Assembly (NCBI RefSeq): GCF_029867415.1
Contig: NW_026705315.1
Coordinates: 261,001-325,000 of the forward strand
Length of the DNA stretch: 64,000 bases
Direction of reading: 5' to 3'
DNA from: Vicia villosa
Taxonomy: Eukaryota; Streptophyta; Magnoliopsida; Fabales; Fabaceae
Shown here: piece after piece, positions 1 to 10,998 of the stretch
How the letters are laid out: each line of letters begins with the position of its first letter
Position numbering within the stretch: position 1 is the first letter of the stretch
The notes under the pieces: generated by a model
Databases searched by the model: none
The model's input: the letters and a program-made list of their open reading frames with translations, nothing else
What the model was told of the DNA's origin: nothing
Program-made: the position numbers and the translations under genes

Positions 1-824
1 ATATGTGATTATGTGAAGATAACTTGTATATTTAGAGTATGATTATGTTTGAACACAATTGTTACTTCGTGAATGTTGTCGAAAGGGATATGTACTTAGA
101 ATCTATATGTTGGTGAAATATGATTATATACATTGTTTAGAAATCATGTTTGATTACGTGGAATTAATGAGTTAGGTTGTATGACATGAATATGTGAATC
201 TTGATTAATTGCATATGATGCATGTTTATGGGTAGAGTGATGAATTCTTGAAATGTATTCTTGTTGTGTTTTACATTTCCCATATTATGTTTATCTATAA
301 TAACTTGAATTCTCACCCATCTGTTTGACTGTTATCCTTTGTTGGTAACGCGCAGGTTTTCGAGGATAGTGGTGCTTCGATGGAGGCTTAGCTTAGAGAT
401 TTAGATCTCTTGTAGAGTGTCGTGACTAAGTAGTCATTTATTCTCTAGTCATATGTAACACATAGTATTTGGGTTTATATTTTTATGACTTGATGTTACG
501 AGATATTTGTTTACTCATATTGTATTCCATATTTGATTATGTTATTTTGTTGATGAGTGGCCTTGAGCCGAGATGTTAAGACATGGTGGATGATGTATGG
601 GAATCATCTGATTTTACCATTTATTTGATGAGATGATTATTCCGCTATGGTTTTGCATGTTGTTTTAAATCCCGTGTTATTTGGAAATGACCATTGCATG
701 TTTAAAGATAAAATGTTGTTTTATTTTTAAATATGTGTAACGCCCTCGTAAGATGCATGCTTCTTTACTCTGATTTATGCAAATGTATGCCTTATTTGTT
801 TAGTATAGAATTGGGGGTGTTACA
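1..824 (+). repeat. LTR of chromovirus A (3' part, truncated by window start)
   Basis: AT-rich sequence ending in GGGGGTGTTACA at 824, followed four bases later by a tRNA-iMet-type primer binding site. The GTGTTACA terminus is the same as that of the other two chromovirus LTRs in this window (inverse at 33594, direct at 57834). The left end lies outside the window, so neither its length nor its target duplication can be given. No ORF of note lies inside it. Confidence 0.75.
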
Positions 825-828
825 ATAG

Positions 829-840
829 TGGTATCAGAGC
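829..840 (+). other. Primer binding site of chromovirus A
   Basis: TGGTATCAGAGC lies four bases after the LTR end. This is the usual plant retrotransposon primer binding site, complementary to the 3' end of initiator tRNA-Met. It fixes this LTR as the 5' LTR of a plus-strand element. Confidence 0.85.
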
Positions 841-2240
841 ATAGTCGGTCGTTGTGATCAGAGTCTTATTGTTAATTCTTCTTTCGATATGCGACATGTG
901 TGTGAAACACTGTTGGTAATCGGTGTATTCTAACTGTTTGCTTGCAGAGATGGAATTGAAAGAAGTGGGGGAGAAGTTTCGCTTCTCGGGTATGTTTCAG
1001 TTATAAGATGATTGGTTCAGTAGACTGTTGTTAGCGACAATGCAAGTGTTGTTGGAATTTAGAAATTTGCGATGTATTAGTGTTGATTGGTGGAGTGTGA
1101 AGTTGTCAATTAAGTAGCCTTACTTAGGATGTCGGTGTTGAACCGTGATAAAGTGGCGGATTGTAGTAGACCTAATCGTGGGATTATTGAGATGATTATA
1201 ATAGTTGTAGAAGTTTTTAGAGTTATTGGTATCTTTTGAACCGCGAGTCGTAGTTGGAAATGCGAAGAGTATGATTCCAATAATAGAAGTGTGGTGATAG
1301 TGCAAAGAAACTATGCTTGATGTTATCTTCAGAGTTGTATTAGTAAGTAGCTACAAGACGTCAGTGTTAGCTTGTTCAGGTGATTTTGGAAGTTATTGAA
1401 TTATAGAATTATGGTGCTTTAGGTGGCTTGCATACAAGTTGGAAAAGAATGCTATTAATGTTGGCAATGATGGTTTATACTCCATTATGGTTGTTGGCTA
1501 TCTATTGGCAAATTGAGGAACTGATCACCCTTAATCTCTTGTCGATAGTAGACTAGATCGTGTTAGAGGGTGTAGACTTGACTTACTATCTTAATAGTGC
1601 ACAGAGTGATGGACGTTACGTCATGTAGATAGTTGCTAACTAGTCGATGTGAATTAATAAGAGTGTATTATGTTTGTTGGTTGATAGGAGTTGTGCTTAT
1701 ATATGTGAGCTAAGCTAGTAAGTTACCGTTATAATGATTTTTCTCTCATTGTTGTGATGTTGTTATTAGTTACTATAGATGATGAATAATATTTCTTGAT
1801 CGAACGAAGTGATCATATTGGTTAAGGTTATATTACCATAAAAGTGATAGGATGAAACAAATAGAGTTAATGGAGCTTGTTGAAAGTTGACAGGTATGAT
1901 TATAGGAACGAAGTCGTGTATGAGATTTTATGTGGATTATAGACAGCTGAATAAAGTCACTATCGAGAATCAATATCAGTTGTCGAGGATTGAGGATTTG
2001 ATGGAACATCTTAGAGTTGTATTAGAATTGTTGAAAGAGAAGAAACTTATGTGAAGTTGTCAAAGTGTGAATTTTGGTTAGATTAAGTAGTTTTCTTGGT
2101 CTTACAGGTTACTAATTTATTGAAGGATTTTCGAAGTTAGCATTTCCGTTAACTAAGTTAACTAGAAAGGGTCAGGCCTTTATTTGAGATTCGAAGTGTG
2201 AAGAAGGATTCTAAGAGTTAAAGAAGAGGTTAACTAGTGC
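841..2240 (+). pseudogene. Decayed gag-protease-RT part of chromovirus A
   Basis: The interval sits between the PBS and the RNase H remnant, where gag, protease and reverse transcriptase would lie. A possible gag start with a short glutamate-rich reading lies near 951-1000. RT-like scraps are readable at about 1920-2160, but stops and indels interrupt every frame. At about 1.4 kb the segment is far shorter than the usual gag-pro-RT length, so large deletions must have occurred. It is inferred to be dead. Confidence 0.6.
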
Positions 2241-2247
2241 TCATATT

Positions 2248-4050
2248 TTGATTTTTCTGAATCCGACAGAATCTTTTGTAGTACATTGTGATGCTTCATT
2301 AATGGGATTAGGTGGTGTATTGATGCAGAATAAACAAGTAGTGGCTTATGCGTCGAGACAATTCAAAGTGCATGGAAGGAATTATCCGACTCGTGACTTA
2401 GAATTGGCAGCTGTAGTCTTCGTATTGAAATTATGGAGACACTATTTATACGGTTTGAGGTTTTAAGTGTTTAGCGATCACAAGAGTCTGAAGTACCTCT
2501 TTGATCATAAAGAGCTTAATATGAGGCAGAGGAGATGGCTATAATTTCTTAAAGATTATGATTTAGGGCTGAATTACCATCTGCTTAAAGGGAATGTTAT
2601 TGCTGATGCGTTGAGTAGGAAGTCTGTACATATGTCTATGCTAATGGTGCGGGAAAAGGATTTGATTGAACAATTCAGAGATTTAAGTTTGGTATGTGAA
2701 GGTACTTCTAATAGCATTAAATTAGGTATGCTAAAGCTGACAAGTGGAATTCTTGATGAAATTAGAGAAGGTCAGAAGACTGATGTTGAGTTGGTTGATA
2801 GGTTGACTTCGATTAACCAAGGCAAATGAGGTGATTTCAGAATTGACGAAAATGGTATAATGAGGTTTGGTAATCGTGTTTGTGTTCCTGATATTGCTGA
2901 ATTTGTTTATTCTTGTTTGACTTGCCAGAAGTCGAAGAGTGAGCATCAGAAGCCGTATGGATTTATGCAACCAATGTTTATTCTAGAATGGAAGTGGTAC
3001 AACATATCTATGGATTTTGTTTCCGGTTTTCCGAGGACTGTTAAGAATTGTGAAGCTATTTGGGTAATGGTGGATAGATTGACGAAGTCTGCTCACTTCA
3101 TACCGATGAGAATGGCTTATCTTATGAAGAAGTTAGATCAATTGTATATTGAGAAGATAGTGAGTCTGCATGGTATTCCTTCGAGTATCGTGTCAGATAG
3201 AGACCTAAGATTTACATCGAGATTCTGGGAAGGTTTGCAGAAAGCATTGGGTACTAAGTTAAGATTGAGTTCTGCTTATCATCCGCAGACTGATGGTCAA
3301 ACAGAGAGGACGATTCAATCATTGGAAGATTTGTTACGTGCTTGTGTGTTAGAAAAAAGTGGTGCGTAGGATAGTTATTTACCGTTGATCGAGTTTACCT
3401 ACAACAATAGTTTTCATTCGAGTATTGGTATGGCTCCGTTTGAAGCTTTATATGGTAGGAGATGTAGGACGCCATTATGCTTGTATGAATTTGGTCAGAG
3501 TGCGGTAATTGGACCAGAGATCGTTCAAGAGACTACAGAAAAGATTAGGATGATTAAGGAGAAGATGAAAGCTTCTTAGAGTCGTCAAAAGAGCTATCAT
3601 GATAGGAGGCGGAAAACACTTGAATTTCAAGAGGGAGATCACGTGTTTTTGAGGGTGACTCCCACGACGGGTGTTGGTCGAACGCTGAAGTCAAGGAAGT
3701 TGATGCCGCGTTTAATTGGTCCATTTCAGATTACGGAAATGGTATGAGAGGTGGCCTATCGTATTGCTTTACCACCGACATTTGCGAACTTGCACGACGT
3801 ATTCCATGTGTCTCAGTTGAGGAAATACATTGCGGGTCCGTCTCATGTAATCCAAGTGGACGATGTACAACAGGTGAAGGATAATTTGACAGTTGAAGTG
3901 TTACCTATGAGGATCGAAGATCGGAAGTTGAAGCAACTGCGTGGTAAGAAAATAGCTTTGGTTCGAGTGGCTTGGGAAGGAGCAGCAGGTGGGAATGTTA
4001 CTTAGGAGCTGGAGAGTCAAATGAAGGACTCCTATCCCGAACTCCTCGCT
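2248..4050 (+). pseudogene. RNase H-integrase-chromodomain remnant of chromovirus A
   Basis: Plus-strand fragments read in order: RNase H (2248-2466, with the HCDAS-type start and the Y-A-S-R-Q motif), linker (2611-2829), integrase (2860-3369 and 3385-3579) and chromodomain tail (3751-4005). The integrase retains its three acidic residues, the first D in VDRLTKSAHF, the second in SDRD and the E in GQTERT. Compared with the copy at 51056-52765, about 42 codons are deleted near 2898, removing the histidines of the HHCC zinc finger. In-frame stops lie at 3367, 3577, 3745 and 4003. The family is a Tekay/Del-like chromovirus, whose C-terminal chromodomain normally targets integration to heterochromatin. 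The copy stops abruptly near 4050 at the junction with a copia fragment. Confidence 0.85.
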
Positions 4051-4258
4051 CCAAGGCCTGAGGGCACATTCACCTCCTGAGTTTCTCCATAGGAATGATG
4101 CGTAGCCATCAGTGTTGTAGCATCATGTGATGTATCATGTTGAGACATGGAAGTTGGTTGCTCTATAGTGGTTCCATGGTAATTTTGGTGAGTAGCGGTA
4201 TTGGGAACAAAGGCTTCATCAAATCGGTGCAAGCAATGATAATGGCATGTCCATACTT
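4051..4258 (-). pseudogene. 3' piece of a copia gag, separated by the SIRE-type insertion
   Basis: Read on the minus strand this begins inside a CCHC zinc knuckle and continues as a tail starting H-R-F-D-E-A-F, a common sequence just after the knuckle in plant copia Gag proteins. The N-terminal part is at 14102-14953. The two pieces are separated by the copia element 4259-14101 and share its duplicated TACTT. The left junction with chromovirus A at about 4050 was placed by comparison with the chromovirus C tail near 55930. Only a pseudogene fragment remains. Confidence 0.75.
4254..4258. other. Target site duplication (left), TACTT
   Basis: The five bases before the left LTR at 4259 are TACTT, and the same five bases follow the right LTR at 14102-14106. 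The perfect 5-bp duplication supports a single insertion event for 4259-14101. Confidence 0.9.
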
Positions 4259-4937
4259 TGTAAGTATCAGATATGCCTAAGAGGGGGGGTGAATTAGGTT
4301 TTCAAAAATTAATCGGTTTTATGAGAAAGTCTTCTGATTTTTGGTTAAGTGTTTGAAGGCTTTTGATGGTTTTTATCTTTTTCTTGGTAATGGTGATGAA
4401 AGCGGTAAAAGCGAAAAGATAAAGAACACAACGATATATACTGGTTCCCCTCACAATCCGAGAGTACTCCAGTCCCCTTTCAAACACGAAAGAGATTTCA
4501 CTATAGTTAGAATTATTGTACAAGCCTATGCCTACTATCTAACCTATAGGGTGATCAAAGGTTCTTAACACCTTTAAAATCAATCAACACTAATGTGGAT
4601 GAAGAACAATCCTCTTCAAACACACCACTTACTTCCAACAATCCTGGATAGTAAGGAAATAATTTTCCTTGAATTTTTACAAGAGATTTAGATGAAGTTT
4701 GTATAGCACTATCAATCTTGAATTGATCTTCTTCTTCAAATAAACAATTCTCAAAATGGATATAAGTGTTCACAATGTATGCATGAAACTTTGAATGAAT
4801 TTCTCAATGAAAATGTGTATAGAAAGTTTCACTTGAAAGTATGAATTTGATGAACACTTGGAAATATTGAAAGATGAAGATTTATGAAAGTTATGAATTG
4901 TTAATGAAGAAGGTGATTAATGATTATGAAAGATGTA

Positions 4938-4946
4938 GTATTTATA
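4938..4946 (-). promoter_or_regulatory. TATA box in the SIRE-type LTR (matching copy at 13489-13497)
   Basis: The minus strand reads TATAAATAC in both LTR copies at the same place, about 610 bp from the LTR's upstream edge. It is the best core-promoter candidate for the element. In the 5' LTR the matching site is 13489-13497. Confidence 0.5.
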
Positions 4947-5064
4947 ATGTGCTAAACACCTCATTGAATGGTTATTTTTCCATGAAGCAATGCAATGATT
5001 AAGTGGTATGAAAACAAATTCGTTTGAATGAAATCATGCAATGGAAAAACACACTGGTTCAGTA

Positions 5065-5245
5065 GGAACCGGTTCCTGCCTGGGACAACCCGGTTCCTGC
5101 TGAACGTTACAGCAAAAAAATTCAAATTTTGAACTGAGGAACCGATTCCTGCCTAGGGACAACCCGGTTCCCCATAGTAAACCACATAATGCTGAAAACT
5201 GAGAATGCTGGGAACCGGTTCCCCCATAGGGACAACCCGGTTCCT
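5065..5245. repeat. 73-bp imperfect tandem repeat with AACCGGTT palindromes in the LTR
   Basis: Three units start at 5065, 5138 and 5211, a period of 73 bp. Each opens with a variant of the palindrome GGAACCGGTTCC, then TGCC or CCCCAT, then GGGACAACCCGGTTCC. The same array is in the other LTR at 13616-13796 with a few substitutions. The self-complementary motif recurs outside the LTR at 7582-7697. Confidence 0.85.
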
Positions 5246-5550
5246 AAACCCTTTATTTTGAATTTTAACTTTAAAAAAGGTTTTAAATGATCTTTTGAAG
5301 GATGATACTTTGTAGTATGTTTATGATATGCATGAAAATATATTTGTGAACAATTATATGTCAAAGTGAGTATTGTTTGTACCTTTGCCGTTTTAGCTCG
5401 ATCCTTGAATCTTTATTGTTTCTTCAAGACTTTGAAATGATGTGTTTCTTGCTTAAAACTTGAAATACTTTTTGCACATCCTTTTATGAAAGCTTGATGT
5501 CCATATTGTCTTCATCAAAACAAACTATGCTTAAGAAGCTTCTATTTACA

Positions 5551-5564
5551 TTCTCCCCCTTTTT
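5551..5564 (-). other. Polypurine tract of the SIRE-type element
   Basis: The minus strand reads AAAAAGGGGGAGAA directly before the 3' LTR start. This is the expected plus-strand primer for reverse transcription and fixes the LTR boundary at 5550. Confidence 0.85.
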
Positions 5565-6043
5565 GATGATGACAACCAAGTCTTGAAACTGTTTTGAAAA
5601 AAGTTATTTTGTGCTTTTGAAATTATGTTGAACAATGCAAGACTCCCCCTATGTTAGAGACTCCCCCTAAATCCATGATTCCTTCTTTGATTTATGGTGA
5701 TGAGTTTCATTTGTTAATGTTAACAATGGCCTGCATTTTTTTTCTTTGAAACAACACAACACAAAAACACATGCATATTCTTCTCCCCCTTTGTTATTAT
5801 CAAAAAGGATGGGGAAAAAGAGAGAGTTGATATGAAATATAAACACAAGGTGAAATATCACAAATATAACACAAATCGAAATACTACAAACATAACACGA
5901 TTAAACAATACGAAATGTAGTTTTTTACGAGTACAACATAAACATAAATAATCCTAAACATCACGAAACATAAAGGGAACAATGTCTAAAACATAAAGAA
6001 AAACCAATAATAAAATAGAGCATTATAATAAAGAGCACATAAT
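5565..6043. other. Spacer between the extra ORF and the polypurine tract
   Basis: This 3' untranslated internal sequence of the SIRE-type element contains two further pyrimidine tracts (CTCCCCCT near 5643 and 5658, CTCCCCCTTTG near 5782) that read as polypurine tracts on the minus strand. No gene is seen. Confidence 0.5.
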
Positions 6044-7198
6044 TTAATCACTTTCATCCATTTGCTCTTCATCATCGTCATCTTGTTCATCTTCTTCTTC
6101 ACTTTCTTCCTCTCCCTCATAATGGGCCAAGATCCGCCTTTGAGTCCGTTGAATTTCCCGCATTTGTCTTCTCATAAGGTTATGCTCATAGTTGTTCTCC
6201 CGCTTGTTGTTATCAATCGATGTTTGAATGGAGCAAAGTTTGTCAAACATCATCTCCATTGTGTATCCACCTTCGGGAGGTTGAGGGATTTGTGGCACGG
6301 CCGGTTCGAAGTCAACTTTGTAGAAAAATCTACCTTCACGATCCGTAACAATTCCTGTATTTTTAAGAGCGGTAGAAGTGGTAATAGCACACTCTTGTTC
6401 ATCCATATTTTTCTTCGGTTCCCTTTGGAGGAGAACACCGGCATTCCGAACAATATGAGAGATGGCCCTTGCATAAGGTAAGCCTCCTTTAAGGGAAGCC
6501 ATAAGCTGCATGTGGCGCATAACTGAAAGAGCCCAATTGACTTCAATGCCACGTCTTAGAGCAAGCAAAACCATCAACTCAAACTCATTGACCCTGGAAT
6601 GGTTAGAATTCTTTGGAAATAAAACATAAGCAATGATAAGATGGAGCATCCTATCACTCACCGATATGCTTGAACCGAACATGTTAAACTTGGTAGCAAG
6701 CTGTTGGCGGACTGTGTCGCGTTGAGTTGGTCGGCACATATCCACAAAGACATCAATCTTACTATACGGTTGCCAATCCTCCGGAATGTTACCTTGAAGG
6801 AGCACTAAACCCTCATATGGAATTCCTAATAGTTTCCCAAACTCCTCAACATCTAAGCAAATCTCTTTTCTTGAAACTTCGGATACCAAAGTGAACTCAT
6901 CAAAATCATTGGTCACTATCTTAAGGTTATGGTAAAATTCCCTAACCAAATCCGGGTAATAGTCTCCATGATCACTCACAAAATTTGCAACACCGGCATT
7001 AGCTAACCTAGCATTTAAATTAAAGCTATGAGTTGGGAAATCATGAAGTTTACCGTACTTAGCCGGAAGGAGTTTCCGACTACGAATGTTGAATGTGAGT
7101 CTCCGACTCTTGACAGTTGGTTGGAACTCTTGAGGATCTTCACTTGTCTCTCCAATCTTATTCTTTCCCTTTGCACTTCTTGAAACTTTGGGTGCCAT
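6044..7198 (-). CDS. Extra ORF of the SIRE-type element, plant-transposon-protein-like
   Basis: An uninterrupted 384-codon minus-strand ORF, in the same sense as gag-pol and about 650 bp after the pol stop. SIRE/Maximus elements are known to carry an ORF here, often called env-like. I see no signal peptide or membrane segment, so an envelope role is not supported. The protein starts lysine- and serine-rich. It has a central domain with a D-Y-Y-P-D-L-V-R-E-F-Y motif (about residues 90-100), followed by an L-L-G-I-P motif and an R-V-N-E-F-E-L segment, and ends in a very acidic E/D tract after a basic, possibly coiled helix (about 330-360). The central part resembles the plant-specific family known as putative plant transposon protein, and by eye also the antisense gene at 40998-41727. 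It is intact although gag-pol is not. The function is unknown. Confidence 0.75.
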   Translation of the reverse strand: MAPKVSRSAKGKNKIGETSEDPQEFQPTVKSRRLTFNIRSRKLLPAKYGKLHDFPTHSFNLNARLANAGVANFVSDHGDYYPDLVREFYHNLKIVTNDFDEFTLVSEVSRKEICLDVEEFGKLLGIPYEGLVLLQGNIPEDWQPYSKIDVFVDMCRPTQRDTVRQQLATKFNMFGSSISVSDRMLHLIIAYVLFPKNSNHSRVNEFELMVLLALRRGIEVNWALSVMRHMQLMASLKGGLPYARAISHIVRNAGVLLQREPKKNMDEQECAITTSTALKNTGIVTDREGRFFYKVDFEPAVPQIPQPPEGGYTMEMMFDKLCSIQTSIDNNKRENNYEHNLMRRQMREIQRTQRRILAHYEGEEESEEEDEQDDDDEEQMDESD

Positions 7199-7851
7199 TG
7201 TTGAAAGGAGTTGAGAGTTAGGGTTTAAGTTGGGATTTTCGGATTTGGTGAGTGGAGGAGGAGTTGAGTGAGATATGTGTAAGAATGGAGGATTATATAG
7301 AGTTTTGAGGTAGTGGGTGTTTTAATTTTGAGAGTTATGGTGAGATAGTGGAGCTTTTAATTTGGTTGACAATGGAGGTGGAAGGTTTGAAGAAGATGAA
7401 GATGAATGTTGAATGAGAGTGAATGTGAGTAAGTGAGTGGTTGTGAGTGAATGAATGTGTACATTAAAAGATAGAAAGCATTTAAGAGATGTAACAAATA
7501 AAATTAAAAAAAATAAATAAAAGAGTCAAGTTAACGTTACAGCAAAAGAGAGGAAAGAAAAATCTGGAAAAAAGTACGTGGGAACCGGTTCGTCCCTACA
7601 TGGGAACCGGTTCCTGAGACACAAAAAAAAAAAAAAAAACGCTTCTGGAATTTATTATGGGGAACCGGTTCGTCCCACATGGGAACCGGTTCCTGGACTG
7701 AAAAAGTTCAAAAACTTTAATTTTATGAAATATAAAGCATACATATCATACATAAATACCAAGGCATAATATATGAACATTCATAAAACACTTTTTATCA
7801 CATAAAATGTTAGAAACGTGTACCTTTGATTTATGATAATAACGAACGAAT
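7199..7851. other. Pol to extra-ORF spacer of the SIRE-type element, with palindrome repeats
   Basis: This noncoding stretch between the pol stop and the extra ORF would form the leader of any separate extra-ORF message. It includes four GGGAACCGGTTC motifs between about 7582 and 7697 and an A-run of about 18 at 7623-7640. On the minus strand the sequence just upstream of the extra ORF (7200-7480) is pyrimidine-rich. No gene is seen. Confidence 0.6.
7582..7697. repeat. Paired GGGAACCGGTTC palindromes
   Basis: Four copies of the AACCGGTT core occur as two pairs, each pair reading GGGAACCGGTTCGTCCC then CATGGGAACCGGTTCCTG. The A-run lies between the pairs. It is the same motif as in the LTR arrays at 5065 and 13616, here in the internal region. 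Confidence 0.8.
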
Positions 7852-10800
7852 TTAAACATCACCTTCATCTAAAATTCCAAGCTCTCGTCGAATTTTGTAA
7901 AACGATTCTTTTGGGAGAGGCTTGGTGAAGATATCCGCAAGTTGATTATGAGTATCTACAAAAGTGACTTCAACATCTCCTTTAAGCACATGATCGCGAA
8001 GGAAATGATGTCGAATGTCTATGTGTTTGGTTCTTGAATGCATGACCGGATTCTTTGTGATATTTATAGCACTTGTATTGTCGCATCGAAGAGGAATGCA
8101 TCCGAGATCAAGTCCGTAGTCACGAAGTTGTTGCTTAAGCCAAAGAATTTGTGCACAACAACTACCTGCTGCTATGTATTCCGCTTCGGCCGTACTAAGA
8201 GCAACACATGCTTGTTTTTTACAAGCCCATGATACTAATGCATTTCCAAGAATGTGACAAGTACCACTTGTGCTTTTACGATCAGTTTTACATCCTACAT
8301 AATCCGCGTCAGAATAACCAATTAAATTGCAAATACTACCTTTAGGATACCATAAGCCAACGTTGGTCGTTCCTTTGAGATACTTCATGATCCTTTTAAC
8401 CGCCATAAGATGTGATTCCTTTGGATTTGCTTGAAAGCGAGCACAAAGACAAACACTAAACATTATGTCAGGACGGCTTGCCGTCAAATACAATAAAGAA
8501 CCAATCATACCTCGATACTTGGTAATATCAATTGGAGTACCGGATTCATCTTGATCAACATATGTACCGGAGCCCATTGGAGTGTTCATTGCTTTACAAT
8601 TGTCCATATCAAACTTCTTCAGCAATTCTTTACAATATTTGGATTGATTGATAAAGATTCCTTCTTTGAGTTGCTTAATTTGTAGTCCAAGAAAGTAGTC
8701 CATCTTTCCCATCATAGACATCTCGAATTCTCCTTGCATCATCAATGAGAATTCCTCACACATTTCTTTGTTAGTCGATCCAAAAATGATATCATCAACA
8801 TAGACTTGAACCAATAAAGTGTTAATTTTGATTTTCTTAATGAACAAAGTTTTATCAACCTTACCCTTTTCGAAACCTTTTTCACACAAAAAACTGCTAA
8901 GTCTATCATACCATGCTCTAGGTGCTTGCTTTAATCCATAAAGAGCCATTCTCAACTTAAAGACATGTGAAGGATTCTTGAAGTCTTCAAATCTCGGAGG
9001 TTGTTTTACATAGACTTCTTCATTGATGTAGCCATTCAAGAATGCGCTCTTGACGTCCATTTGATAAAGCTGAAAATTTAATGAACATGCATAAGCAAGT
9101 AAGAGACGAATTGCTTCTAACCTTGCAACCGGAGCAAATGTTTCTTCAAAGTCGATGCCTTCTTCTTGATTGTAACCTTGGGCCACCAATCTTGCTTTGT
9201 TTCGAACAATTATACCATTCTCATCAAGTTTGTTCTTAAACATCCATCGGGTACCTATGATGTGTTTATTACTTGGTCTAGGGACAAGTTTCCAAACTTG
9301 ATTTCTCTCTAATTGATTTAATTCTTCTTGCATTGAATTTATCCATTGATCGTCTCCTAAGGCTTCATCAACTTTGGAAGGTTCAATTTGAGAAACAAAA
9401 GCCATGTGTAAGCAAGCATCTTTGAGATTTAATCTTGTTGCAACTCCTTGGCTAATATCACCAATAACTTTATCAATAGGATGATCTCTATGAGTTCTCC
9501 ATTCTTTTGGTAGATCATTGGTGTTAGATTCTTGTTGTACACTTTCTTGTTGAACACTTTCTTGTTGAACTTCCGGTGCCTTCACAATTGTATCATTTGA
9601 ATGTTCTTTCGGTGCCTTCACAATTGTATCATTTGAAAGTTCTTCCGAGGGTAAATCTAAAGGATCATCATCATCACAAACAACTATTTCCTCCTTGGAG
9701 GTGTTAGTTTCATCAAAAGATACATGCATGGATTCTTCAATAGTTAACGTTCTTTTATTATAAATTCTATATGCTTTACTAGAAAGAGAATAACCAAGAA
9801 ATATACCTTCGTCAGATTTCTCATCAAACTTACCAAGATTGTCTTTGTCATTGTTGAGAACAAAGCACTTGCATCCAAAAATGTGAAAGTGAGCAATGTT
9901 TGGCTTTCTTCCTTTGAAGAGTTCATATGGAGTCTTTTTTAAGATAGGTCTAATGATTACTCGAATTCCAACATAACATGCCGTACTAACCGCATCCGCC
10001 CAAAAGTATTTAGGAAGATTTGCATCACTAAGCATTGTTCTTGCAAGTTCAACTAGAAACCTATTTTTCCTTTCAACTACTCCATTTTGTTGTGGAGTTC
10101 TTGGTGCTGAAAAATTATGAGAGATACCATGTTCTTCACAAAATTCTTCAAATGATGCATTTTGAAACTCTCCACCATGATCACTTCTTATGGATACAAT
10201 CTTTAATGATTTTTCATTTTGGATTTGTTTTGCATACTTCTTAAAGGCATTAAAAGCATCACTTTTCTACACAAGAAACAAAGTCCAAGAATATCTAGAA
10301 TAATCATCAACAATAACTAAGGCGTATACATTACCTCCGAAGCTTCTTGTCCTTGATGGACCAAATAAATCCATATGCAATAATTGAAGTGGTCTTGTTG
10401 TAGTTACCACATTCTTTGGTTTGAAAGAAGATTTGGTTTGCTTTCCCTTTTGACATGCATCACATAATTTATCTTTGACAAACTTTATCTTAGGTAAGCC
10501 AATAACAAGATCATGTTTGGTTAACTTATTTAAATGATCCATATGAATATGGGCTGCTCTTTTATGCCATAGCCATGATTCATTATTGTTTACCAAAAGA
10601 CAGTTTACTTTCAAAGATAAATCATTTAAAGAAATCATAAAAATGTTATTAATTCTTGTACCTTTGAGTTTTACCTCATTGGTGACTTCATCGATGATCA
10701 AGCATTCCTCCTTAGTGAATTTGATCTTGAAGCCTTTGTCACAAAGTTGGCTAATGCTAAGAAGATTATGCTTTAGTCCTTCAACATAAAGAACATCTTC

Positions 10801-10980
10801 AATTGATGTGAAAGGTGGTGCACCAACTTTGCCTTTGCCAAGATTTCTTCCTTTATTTTTGTCTCCATAAGTGACAAAACCCTTGGCCTTTAACCTTAGA
10901 TCTGAAAATTGGTTTAGGTCACCCGTGATATGCTTTGAACAACCACTATCTAGATACCATAGGTTTGAGGTGGTCTTCAA
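7852..10980 (-). pseudogene. Pol of the SIRE-type copia element (PR-IN-RT-RNase H)
   Basis: One reading frame runs from 10980 to 7852 with a single internal TAG at 10269-10267, inside integrase. In order it shows the aspartic protease (W-Y-L-D-S-G-C-S at the start), a GAG-pre-integrase zinc-binding segment (about 10600-10430), and integrase with D residues in H-M-D-L-F-G and R-S-D-H-G-G-E and the catalytic E in V-V-E-R-K-N. RT follows with Y-V-D-D at 8802-8791, then RNase H with Y-S-D-A-D and A-E-A-E-Y. The frame is shared with gag but separated from it by TAA (10999) and a nearby TAG. SIRE-lineage elements often have a gag-pol stop, so one of these could be functional; the TAG in integrase is a lesion. 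Confidence 0.9.
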
Positions 10981-10998
10981 GCATGCCTACAAAACAAA

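Larger units (their letters stand above)
4259..5550 (-). repeat. 3' LTR of the SIRE-type element
   Basis: The repeat is 1292 bp and almost identical to 12810-14101. Read on the minus strand it starts TGTAAATA and ends CTTACA, a TG...CA LTR. A TATA-like box (minus-strand TATAAATAC) lies at 4938-4946. It contains the AACCGGTT palindrome repeats at 5065-5245, and a C7 run near the end of the LTR that the solo LTRs at 58198 and 60185 also have. The small ORFs in it are chance readings. Confidence 0.93.

Noticed and set aside
4302..5364. Short ORFs duplicated at 12853-13915
   Set aside because: They are duplicated only because they lie in the two LTRs of one element; they overlap on both strands and contain the noncoding repeat array.
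6044..7198. Calling the extra ORF a retroviral-like envelope
   Set aside because: There is no signal peptide, transmembrane segment or cleavage-site pattern; the protein is basic at the start, acidic at the end and looks nuclear or cytoplasmic.
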